From contig NW_026971921.1 in assembly GCF_026151205.1 (NCBI RefSeq), positions 1-18,499 on the forward strand: a stretch of DNA of 18,499 nucleotides, written 5' to 3'. The notes beneath the pieces are model-generated. The model did not search any database and was not told where the DNA came from. It was given only the letters and a program-made list of their open reading frames with translations. The stretch comes from Bolinopsis microptera (lineage: Eukaryota; Ctenophora; Tentaculata; Lobata; Bolinopsidae). Each line of letters begins with the position of its first letter. Position 1 is the first letter of the stretch. This document shows, one piece after another, positions 1-7,340 of this stretch. The position numbers and the translations under genes are program-made.

Positions 1-2
1 CC

Positions 3-280
3 CCCACCTCATGTCATAGGAGCCATGTTCTCAAAAACATACCCTATGGTGTGGCGAGGCGAGTGAGGCAGAACAATAGTGAAGACACTAATTTCTTAGA
101 GCAAAGGGAGGTATATACTGGTTACCTTGTAGCCCGTGGTTACCATTCTAGTATTGTAGACGATGCTTTCAACAAATTTAGTGATATAACCAATAGGAAA
201 AACTTGTATGCCCCTAAAAATAAGGATGAGACGACTACTTGTCTAATACCCATGGTGATGGATCAGAATCCAGCACTTTA
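3..280 (+). pseudogene. Penelope-like element, upstream fragment (reverse transcriptase C-terminal part), cut by insertion
   Basis: The frame is open from the window edge, so the true start lies outside. The 76 residues from the GTG at 51 are preceded in frame by residues ending LKNIPYGVARR, which resembles the region of PLE polyproteins after the RT palm: a 'G..RR.R.NNS...F' stretch, then 'YLVARGY' followed by a helix. PLEs encode a telomerase-related reverse transcriptase joined to a GIY-YIG endonuclease. The endonuclease half lies in the same orientation 2.9 kb downstream, beyond the foldback element. The frame stops at a TAG (279-281) made at the insertion junction. The two halves are in different frames, so at least one indel exists besides the insertion. 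Family assignment rests mainly on the downstream half. Confidence 0.75.
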
Positions 281-1449
281 GTACAGACAGATCCGTCTGA
301 AAAAATCGATCTGCTGACACACGAAGCTTTCAGAGGATTTTTGACGTTTTTGAGTCCCATTAGGTGCCCTTTATGGCTGACCAACTTTTCCAAACTTTTC
401 CACGTGTCTTAAGGCCACTTTTTGCCACTTTACCACTTTTTACCACCTTTCTTGTTTGTCGAATATCTTTAGTTGTGAACATCGTAAAAGGTTGCGAATC
501 AATCGAGTGTGTTCATATTATCAGGAAGAAAAACTTTTGTTGAAACAATTTTTACGTCAGATAATAAGTTAATTGGATAATTATCAATTAACTAATTAGC
601 AAAATTCTAAAAATTTTTTATTGGCTAAAAATGATCGAAATAGCTTGAAACACGGAGAAAAGTAGTTTTTAGAAAAAATTTGAAAATTTTTCACTTACAT
701 TTTTTTTTCGAGACTTCGAAAAATTTCGAAAATTCAAAATATTTTTTTCCGCCAAAATTGATCAAATTGCATGAAAAGCGGAGAAAAATGATTTTCAAAA
801 AAAACTTAGTCAATTTTTCGTTTCAAGAATACTTAAATCACCAATATTTGTAGTTGGAGTTCAGTAAATCTCGGCAGATTTTAGTAATAATCAGGAATTA
901 CTAACTCTAAGTGGAAAGGTCTGAAACTGAAAAACGTTAAGTTTAACCATACGATCGCGATATAAGAGTTTCATAACTAATTACAATACAGCCTTATCGA
1001 TTTTCACAGAAACTGCACCAATGGCACAGTCAAGATCGAAACGATAGCCTGCTGTACTGTCATTTTATTGATTTCAATGATGAATCAGTGGGGTTAAGAT
1101 AATCACATTTGTAATAAATAAGACATCTCTGTACCGTCAATTGTGCTAATCTAAACCGGCTTACCTGTATTACCATTTACCAGACCTCTTCTTTTCCTCA
1201 ACAATCAAACCGAGTTGTTCATATCGCATTTGGTGGGCGATGTAAGTAGTAATACATATCGAGCTATATTCAATCACAATACGACACAGTACGTGTATAT
1301 TATATGGCTCTGAATGAGGTTTATGAAACGCTTTATACCGTGAGAAACTCGGTATAGAGAGGTTTTACAGTTTATCGCGAAAATGTCTACTTGGTCTCAT
1401 GGCTCATTTATAGTTCGAAGAAGGGCAAGAACAGATCAGGGAAACTGAG
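281..1449. repeat. Left inverted arm of the foldback element
   Basis: Positions 281-1288 match the reverse complement of 2195-3201 with one difference found by eye: a 9-T run at 700-708 against 8 A at 2775-2782. From 1289 inward the match falls to roughly 80% with a ~20-bp length difference, and fades near 1449. The arm contains subterminal structure: a CCACTTT-rich stretch at about 410-447, and two related ~80-bp blocks centred on GATC at 633 and 760, both reading GATC-AAA-GC-TGAAA-CGGAGAAAA with substitutions. A CACGTG lies at about 400. No ORF is supported in the arm. Confidence 0.9.
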
Positions 1450-1666
1450 GAACAGCCAGGTCCAGGAAGCAAGTGTAAATACACCTTCCAACATCTACTG
1501 TGACTGTTTTGTATTGTACTGCATACCGCTTCATTTGCGGGATACCTCAAATCACCCCCATATGTCAGGGTCGGCTAAAAGTAAAATCAACAAGGGTAAC
1601 ATACGGGAAAGGGTAAGATTTAGATACGAGTACAGTGTCGGGCAAGGGGTAGTAAAGAACCAGTAA
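1391..1666 (+). CDS. Small open frame at the arm/spacer junction, no recognised domain
   Basis: This 91-codon open frame begins at a TTG, not an ATG, just inside the left arm and runs into the spacer. Its product is basic, with SSKKGKNRSGKLR near the start and KSKINKGNIRERVRFRY near the end, and has several Cys and His without a clear metal-binding spacing. I recognise no family. After its stop, another frame starts at ATG 1683 and continues, interrupted by one TGA at about 1728, to a TAA near 1846. It includes a stretch reading SGRIVNVIEDVDLKSGRREV. That stretch vaguely recalls the C-terminal beta-rich tail of BEL/Pao integrases, but I cannot support it. The frames may be captured host or retroelement fragments, or chance. 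Confidence 0.25.
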   Translation: MVSWLIYSSKKGKNRSGKLRNSQVQEASVNTPSNIYCDCFVLYCIPLHLRDTSNHPHMSGSAKSKINKGNIRERVRFRYEYSVGQGVVKNQ

Positions 1667-1682
1667 TAATTAATTCAGTGAA

Positions 1683-1848
1683 ATGTTCCACGAGAGTCAG
1701 GATATTTTGGAAATTGCTAATAGAGACAGATCCTGATCAGGAAGGATTGTTAATGTTATTGAGGATGTTGATTTGAAATCCGGACGTCGTGAAGTAAAAA
1801 TACAGGTTCTTCCCGCAGGGATTAATGTGGGACAGATCGAAGACTAAC
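1683..1848 (+). pseudogene. Possible captured coding fragment with one in-frame stop
   Basis: Reading from the ATG at 1683, the frame is open except for one TGA near 1728 and ends at a TAA near 1846. The residues after the TGA have a balanced composition (SGRIVNVIEDVDLKSGRREV, then KIQVLPAGINVG), unlike translations of the AT-rich arms. It may be the remnant of a gene carried between the arms. I do not recognise it with confidence. Confidence 0.2.
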
Positions 1849-1897
1849 AACTGAACCCAATTGAACCTAGTTCCCACTAACCTATCAGCTTAATTGG

Positions 1898-1951
1898 TTA
1901 GGGTTAGGGTTAGGGTTAGGGTTAGGGTTAGGGTTAGGGTTAGAGTTAGGG
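1898..1951 (+). repeat. Telomere-like (TTAGGG)9 interstitial tract
   Basis: Nine hexamers in a row: eight are exact TTAGGG and the eighth unit is TTAGAG. The tract is bracketed by an inverted pair, CAACTGAACCCAATT at 1848-1862 and AATTGGGTACAGTTG at 1963-1977, which is complementary at 14 of 15 positions. TTAGGG is the usual metazoan telomere unit. Here it lies inside a mobile element rather than at a chromosome end. Confidence 0.95.
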
Positions 1952-2007
1952 TTAAATGTCTAAATTGGGTACAGTTGTCCGGTAGCCCGCTCTTGCGAGT
2001 TGACATT

Positions 2008-3201
2008 CTAAGCTTTCTGGTCTTATCTTGCCTTCTTTGAGCTGTCAAAGAGCCATGAGACCAAGTAGACGTTTTCGTGATAAACTGTAAAACCTCTCCA
2101 TATCGGGCCTCTCACGGGAGAAACGAGAAGTGTACGGTATAGAACGTTTCATATACCTCATTAAGGGCCATAATATAATATACATGTGTTGCATTGTGTC
2201 GTATTGTGATTGAATATAGCTCGATATGTATTACTACTTACATCGCCCACCAAATGCGATATGAACAACTCGGTTTGATTGTTGAGGAAAAGAAGAGGTC
2301 TGGTAAATGGTAATACAGGTAAGCCGGTTTAGATTAGCACAATTGACGGTACAGAGATGTCTTATTTATTACAAATGTGATTATCTTAACCCCACTGATT
2401 CATCATTGAAATCAATAAAATGACAGTACAGCAGGCTATCGTTTCGATCTTGACTGTGCCATTGGTGCAGTTTCTGTGAAAATCGATAAGGCTGTATTGT
2501 AATTAGTTATGAAACTCTTATATCGCGATCGTATGGTTAAACTTAACGTTTTTCAGTTTCAGACCTTTCCACTTAGAGTTAGTAATTCCTGATTATTACT
2601 AAAATCTGCCGAGATTTACTGAACTCCAACTACAAATATTGGTGATTTAAGTATTCTTGAAACGAAAAATTGACTAAGTTTTTTTTGAAAATCATTTTTC
2701 TCCGCTTTTCATGCAATTTGATCAATTTTGGCGGAAAAAAATATTTTGAATTTTCGAAATTTTTCGAAGTCTCGAAAAAAAATGTAAGTGAAAAATTTTC
2801 AAATTTTTTCTAAAAACTACTTTTCTCCGTGTTTCAAGCTATTTCGATCATTTTTAGCCAATAAAAAATTTTTAGAATTTTGCTAATTAGTTAATTGATA
2901 ATTATCCAATTAACTTATTATCTGACGTAAAAATTGTTTCAACAAAAGTTTTTCTTCCTGATAATATGAACACACTCGATTGATTCGCAACCTTTTACGA
3001 TGTTCACAACTAAAGATATTCGACAAACAAGAAAGGTGGTAAAAAGTGGTAAAGTGGCAAAAAGTGGCCTTAAGACACGTGGAAAAGTTTGGAAAAGTTG
3101 GTCAGCCATAAAGGGCACCTAATGGGACTCAAAAACGTCAAAAATCCTCTGAAAGCTTCGTGTGTCAGCAGATCGATTTTTTCAGACGGATCTGTCTGTA
3201 C
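2008..3201. repeat. Right inverted arm of the foldback element
   Basis: Reverse complement of the left arm. The outer part, 2195-3201, is identical apart from one base in an A run (2775-2782). The inner part, about 2008-2194, is diverged and includes ~20 extra bases near 2101-2125. The outermost bases read through into the PLE frame downstream and create a chimeric open frame from a GTG at 3162. Confidence 0.9.
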
Positions 3202-3971
3202 TACTTCCCAACATGGGGAGCATTATTCACAAGTATAAGCACCTTCTTAATCTCGATCCAGCCTTGAAGAAGCTAGTACGTGCTGACAGTGTATTTGTAA
3301 GTCACCGAAAGAATCAAACTATCGGTGGCATGCTTGTACACAATAAGTATCGTGCTAGTGGAACTGTAAGCAGTGATAGAGGTGGAGAAGCCACTGCTAG
3401 TCAATTTCTTGAACCAGACGCTGCAATATTGCCGGCTGTTCGGGAGGCTGACAACGCAGGGTGCCATGCCTGTGGAAAATGCTATGTTTGTAAGCAAAGT
3501 TTCCTGTCCCCATGTTCCAAATTTAGTAGTCACCATTCTAAACAAGTTTTCCCTATTACTAAATATATAACTTGTCAGAGTAATAACCTTATTTATTTAA
3601 TGGAGTGTAGAACTTGTAAACAGTCGTATGTAGGATATACTACTTCTAATCTCCCTAAGAGATTTTCTAATCATAAGAGCCACATTAAGAAAGGTATCAG
3701 AAGTTGTAAGTTAGTAAATCACTTTTTAGATATTGATCATGATTTAGATTTTAGTTCAGTAGCCTTATATAACTCTTCACTTAGTACGCACCTTTCTGTT
3801 ATTATAGTGGACGCTCTTGAATTTAAACCTGAAATAAGTCAAGCAGATAGGGAAAAGGCCATGGAAGCTAGAGAGGGGTTCTACCAGACCCAATTGAAAA
3901 CCCTTGAGCGTTATGGGGGTATGAACACCCTCGATAGTAACCACATCCTTTTTAAATCCGCTGGAGCTTAG
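3202..3971 (+). pseudogene. Penelope-like element, downstream fragment: linker, Cys cluster and GIY-YIG endonuclease
   Basis: The frame is open to the TAG at 3969-3971. The first PLE residues (LLPNMGSIIHKYKHLLNLD) match the linker after the RT thumb, followed by a SHRKNQTIGGMLV block that resembles the usual 'RR.KNL.D.LV'. A cysteine cluster CHACGKCYVC (about 3462-3491) is the zinc-binding motif that precedes PLE endonucleases. The GIY-YIG core follows: LIYLMEC (about 3588) as GIY, SYVGYT (about 3624) as YIG, then R and H in PKRFSNH, and a late REGFYQTQLKTL carrying the conserved Glu. In full elements this enzyme nicks target DNA to prime reverse transcription. The fragment lacks its own start, and the open frame that enters from the foldback arm begins at GTG, so it is not a functional gene here. 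The endonuclease part itself shows no stop or frameshift. Confidence 0.9.
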
Positions 3972-4402
3972 TGTTTAGTTTGTTTATTTTATTTGACATG
4001 ATCTCAGCCTATTAACCCGTATTTAGTTTACAATATTGCTATCAGAGACGTGTTATATTCATTACTATTTATATATTTTTACTGCTTGATTCAGAGAAAT
4101 CAAGCTTTTTCCGAGAAACTAATCTTTAATAGATTAGATAAAATGTACGCAGCCATTCTTTTCGTTTGATTATTACCCAGTATATTTTAGTTTTGTACCG
4201 TTTTAAGTCACATAGTTTTGTACGTCTTCCTAAGACTTGTTTTCCTTTCCTAGTTTGTAAGTTATTTTAAAGATTTGTGAATATTCCAGTTGCTTTTAGA
4301 ACAATTTTATCTCAGATAACGATGTTTAATAAAATGATGCAAAGACTTATTTCGAAGATCTAATCAACACCGACTTTTAATGTGTAGGAGTACAGCTACA
4401 AC
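3972..4402 (+). other. Probable PLE 3' region
   Basis: AT-rich sequence after the endonuclease stop with no ORF. It contains AATAAA at 4328-4333, a possible polyadenylation signal. I looked for the hammerhead ribozyme core (CTGATGA plus GAAA) that many PLEs carry in their terminal repeats and did not find it. The 3' boundary of the PLE cannot be placed. Confidence 0.4.
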
Positions 4403-4440
4403 ATATATATATATACAAATATATATAATATATATATATA
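4403..4440. repeat. AT dinucleotide microsatellite
   Basis: A run of alternating AT/TA broken by ACAA and ATA. It marks the stretch between the PLE 3' region and the 3' flank of the receptor gene. Confidence 0.9.
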
Positions 4441-4578
4441 GCAATTCGTGGAAATTGGAATAAGCTGTTGCGCAAATAATTGGCTATCAAATAAATAAGA
4501 AAAAATAATTTATCGGTAAGTTACTAAACTACTACTAGTTACTACTAAAGTAAGTTAGTTACAGATAAAGAAATTGGC

Positions 4579-5802
4579 TCATCCCTTGAAAACTACTTTT
4601 TTCGACTCAATACACGAATTATCGAATGTTTTATTGTCATAAACATCCAGCTTATTAGGAGACACACTTCCCCGCTCATCAGCAGTTTTCATTACAGATT
4701 TACACACAATACGAACATCATCTACCTTACTCGCATCATTGACCGGTTTGCTTCCTTTTCTAATGTTAACTTGTATCTCGCTCATAACTTTACCCACGTT
4801 ATTGGAAGGGTCCACTACGTAAACCCTGCAGAGTCTGTTAACAAATGACTTGAAGTAGTCCTGGAACCCCTTGTTTATCATACCGTATATTATAGGATTC
4901 CCCCACGACCCCAAGAAGTAGAAATACCTTACTTTTTCCACCCAGTCGTATAACCCATCTTCTCCAACAAATGCAGCGTACGCGAACCTCACCACAGTTG
5001 GCATCCAGGTGACAGCGAAGAGCGCGGTGATAAAGGTGGTGGTGATGACACCTTGTCTGTAAGAAGCTCTGAATCTCTTACTCTGCTTCTTCTCCATCTC
5101 CGTCATCTCACGACGCGACTTGCTGTCCAGCTTTGCAGATAAGTGCCGAGTAAACGCGCGCACGTGCAACCACAACAACACGTTTAGTGAAACTATCACT
5201 AGGAACGGCACAACAGTCGTTCCGAAGATTAGGATAGCATTTCCAGTGGATTTAGGGAAAGTAAAGCTGCAGGAAGCAAGTTTAACGTTGAACACAATCC
5301 TGAGTTTCACTGCCAGAGTGTAAACAGGGAAGATACAGGACAGAGCCCACATTATGAGACACCCTATTGTAGCCATGAAAGGAGTAATTTGTGTTACTTT
5401 CAAAGGGAACCTGCACCTCACGTATCTATAGAGTGACATGACCAGTATAAAGTTCATGTTTGCAGTAGCAGGGAGACTTATAATAAGTCCTATAAGATAG
5501 CACACCTCCGCTCCAAACACCCAGCTCCGTGCTATATACACTACCATTATAGGGACCGGGTAGAGCAGAGTGAACAACACATCAGATATAGCTAGGTGAC
5601 GCAGCAGGATTATAGTTCCCTGGTCTAGTTTGAAGTGGTTGGCTTGTTGGCCGATAGTTGCTGCTATTACCAGCACATTACCAAACAGACCCACAAGGTT
5701 ACCAACAGCCAGGAATATAGCGTAAAACACTGATTCTGTGTAAGATGCAGCCACTTGGAGCTGGATTGAGGAGGTGAGATTTAGGGAAACTTCAGAGGTC
5801 AT
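4579..5802 (-). CDS. Class A (rhodopsin-like) G protein-coupled receptor, complete, intronless
   Basis: Predicted 407-residue plasma-membrane receptor coupling an extracellular ligand to heterotrimeric G proteins; ligand unknown. I take the start at the ATG beginning MTSEVSLNLTSS, which gives a short N-terminus with an N-L-T glycosylation sequon. The frame stays open to 5904, but those 34 extra residues are low-complexity hydrophobic and overlap a tandem repeat. Landmarks: TM1 GNVLVIAA (N42); TM2 LAISD (D74); Cys101 before TM3, likely disulphide-linked to Cys178 in loop 2; TM3 end LYRYVRCRFPL, with Tyr125 where Asp or Glu is usual before Arg126; TM6 TWMP (W266, P268); TM7 NPIIY (302-306) followed by a helix-8-like KGFQDYFKSF. 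The ~35-residue third loop is basic and the ~85-residue tail is Ser/Lys-rich. NPIIYG recalls melatonin/opsin-type receptors, but subfamily is unresolved. No frameshift or intron is apparent. Confidence 0.95.
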   Translation of the reverse strand: MTSEVSLNLTSSIQLQVAASYTESVFYAIFLAVGNLVGLFGNVLVIAATIGQQANHFKLDQGTIILLRHLAISDVLFTLLYPVPIMVVYIARSWVFGAEVCYLIGLIISLPATANMNFILVMSLYRYVRCRFPLKVTQITPFMATIGCLIMWALSCIFPVYTLAVKLRIVFNVKLASCSFTFPKSTGNAILIFGTTVVPFLVIVSLNVLLWLHVRAFTRHLSAKLDSKSRREMTEMEKKQSKRFRASYRQGVITTTFITALFAVTWMPTVVRFAYAAFVGEDGLYDWVEKVRYFYFLGSWGNPIIYGMINKGFQDYFKSFVNRLCRVYVVDPSNNVGKVMSEIQVNIRKGSKPVNDASKVDDVRIVCKSVMKTADERGSVSPNKLDVYDNKTFDNSCIESKKVVFKG

Positions 5803-5820
5803 CACTGAAAATACCAGGGT

Positions 5821-5846
5821 AAAATACACGTGTAAAATACACGTGT
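5821..5846 (-). promoter_or_regulatory. Tandem 13-bp repeat with two CACGTG E-box palindromes just upstream of the receptor start
   Basis: AAAATACACGTGT occurs twice in perfect tandem (5821-5833 and 5834-5846). Each copy contains the 10-bp palindrome TACACGTGTA centred on CACGTG. The repeat sits 19-44 bp upstream of the chosen ATG, so it is either 5' leader or core promoter. CACGTG is the classic binding site of bHLH factors (Myc/Max, USF, CLOCK-type). Function here is inferred from position only. Confidence 0.4.
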
Positions 5847-6884
5847 AAAAAAAGTGTAATAAAAGTGATCGTAATAATATGGTAAAGGAAAAGAACTGAT
5901 ACATTTATACAATTGCAGTAGCTCTACAAGGTCACGTACGAATGATTTATACAAACATCTACCCAGTGTAAAATACAACAATAACAAAACAGATAGGGAT
6001 GTGCACGTTACTTACTCTTTACTATTACTACATGCGAGGGGGGGGGGGGTGGGGGGGGGGACCCCGCTACACGACTAATTAGCTCCTAGCTGTATTTAAT
6101 AATTTGTACTATCTATGAAGTACCCCTTACTAGAAGTAAAACTACAAAAGTTCAATCTTCAGAGTTATCTGAACAACATTTGCAATCTCAGTACAACTGG
6201 GACCAGTCAAATTACGGAATCTTGGTAGAAGCATTACGAATTGAATAAATTGTGAAACGGAAAAGCAATTAAAAATATACCCTCAACCTTAGCACTAGCT
6301 ATAAATGTGTTAATTTTAAGTCGATAAAATTGATACTTTTTGAGAAGAGTCCAATTTATTTGTGGCGTTATTTTCCGTTAACTTGAAATTATCCCATGAT
6401 GATATGGTTCATCGTTTTTCATCATCTCAATATTATAAAGTCACTAGAGCCACTAGTTACTCAAATAGAGTCACAAGATAAGTTATAACAAGGTGTTATC
6501 AGTAACATACTACTGAGTAAACCAAGCACAATACTGAAGAATCAAATAATTAAACAATCCAAGAGTTTGTTGTTTTTTCCATAGAATACGGAATAGTCAT
6601 TACAACAAGTAAGGACACGGTTAAACTGACCAATCAGTGAGCTCGCAGTGATTGTACTGTATCTAGCATGCAGTATGTTTCATAATACGCCACCCTGATA
6701 CTCTATAGTGCTTAACACTGTACCTTCTCTACTAAACATAACACGACTAATTACTTTGTAACTAGGTTACTTATTACTTAATAATTACTTTGTAACTGAA
6801 CAATCAGCTACTATTTTGTAAATTTAACTTAAGTTTAAATTAGACGTTTGACGGTATATGTGACTTCGAACTGAGGTCATGAAA
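5847..6884. other. Upstream flank of the receptor gene, no gene seen
   Basis: No convincing ORF on either strand. It holds a TATAAA on the minus strand near 5946-5951 (about 145 bp upstream of the ATG), the G-rich tract at 6038-6060, and a direct repeat AATTACTTTGTAACT at 6749-6763 and 6783-6797 with a small GTAAC-TAG-GTTAC palindrome at 6758-6770. It is the likely promoter region of the receptor, but no element is proven. Confidence 0.4.
6038..6060 (+). repeat. Poly-G tract with one interruption
   Basis: Twelve G, one T, then ten G, followed by ACCCC. It could form a quadruplex or a slipped hairpin with the CCCC. The exact run lengths may be sequencing-limited. Confidence 0.8.
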
Positions 6885-6980
6885 CTTGAAAGTGAACACG
6901 TGATCAATCCATACAATTATCCCGGGATGCCATATATAATAATAATAATTGCATGGATTGATCACGTGTTAACTTTCAGG
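6885..6980. repeat. Compact 96-nt inverted repeat (hairpin)
   Basis: AACACGTGATCAATCCAT (6895-6912) is perfectly complementary to 6953-6970. The match extends outward to about 28 bp with two mismatches (CTTGAAAGTG against AACTTTCAGG), and inward by CAATTAT/ATAATTG after one mismatch. The loop, from about 6921, contains CCCGGG and AAT repeats. It could be a tiny MITE or solo inverted repeat, or a precursor-like small-RNA hairpin. No clear target-site duplication was seen. Confidence 0.8.
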
Positions 6981-7315
6981 TAAACAAATAAACCTCACCT
7001 CCCACCACAATCCACATTTATAGTTCTGAAGAAATAATAAAAAGAGAAACTGATCCCTCATAGAGTGAGTCACCGGTTGGCCGGAAGCAGAAATGAATGG
7101 GAAAAGCGAGCGACCGATTCATTCTCGGTATCATTTTGCATTTGAGAACGGTCAATCAAATTAATATCATATCCTTTTGTTTGGAAAGATAGACAATGCA
7201 CACTGGCAGCGGTCCACTCTACCCATGATTATGGGTTTTGGTCAAATTGCCTATCAAGTATTACTATTAGATATGTGAGGAGCACTCAGAATTAAATTGT
7301 GGTATGTTTGGAATG
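6981..7315. other. Unassigned sequence before the LINE fragment
   Basis: No ORF or repeat family recognised. Composition is more balanced than the far right of the window. It may include part of another retroelement, because it ends in a 25-A run. Confidence 0.3.
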
Positions 7316-7340
7316 AAAAAAAAAAAAAAAAAAAAAAAAA
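7316..7340 (+). repeat. Poly(A) run, 25 A
   Basis: An uninterrupted A run directly abutting the 5' edge of LINE homology. It resembles a retrotransposon tail, so it may be the end of a different insertion into or next to which the LINE fragment was placed. Confidence 0.85.

Larger units (their letters stand above)
1450..2007. other. Spacer of the foldback element
   Basis: Unique sequence between the arms, more GC-balanced than the arms. It contains the end of the 1391-1666 frame, the interrupted frame at 1683-1848, and the TTAGGG tract. No transposase signature was found on either strand. Confidence 0.7.
281..3201. mobile_element. Foldback-type DNA element with kilobase inverted arms, TA target duplication, no visible transposase
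   Basis: The ends are exact inverted copies: GTACAGACAGATCCGTCTGA at the left and its reverse complement at the right. TA lies immediately outside both (279-280 and 3202-3203). Because GTAC is its own reverse complement, the boundary could equally be TA|CAGAC...GTCTG|TA (284-3198), which looks like a Tc1/mariner-type TA|CAG end. The element splits a PLE reading frame, which shows independently that it is an insertion. Arms are about 1.17 kb each and the spacer about 560 bp. No DDE/DDD transposase or other long ORF is visible, so it probably moves using an enzyme supplied elsewhere. Superfamily assignment to IS630-Tc1-mariner is an inference from TA and CAG only. Confidence 0.85.

Noticed and set aside
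1898-1951. A chromosome end marked by telomere repeats
   Set aside because: Only nine units, internal to a mobile element with unique DNA on both sides.
3162-3971. A 269-codon gene starting at 3162
   Set aside because: The first 13 codons come from the foldback arm and the start is GTG. It is a chimeric frame reading from the transposon tip into the PLE.
3972-4402. Hammerhead ribozyme in the PLE 3' region
   Set aside because: No CTGATGA core with a paired GAAA found on either strand.
5120-5323. Plus-strand frame inside the receptor gene
   Set aside because: Shadow of the receptor coding sequence on the opposite strand.
4579-5904. A 441-residue receptor starting at 5904
   Set aside because: The extra 34 residues are low-complexity and overlap a 13-bp tandem repeat. 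The internal ATG at 5802 gives a normal N-terminus with a glycosylation site.
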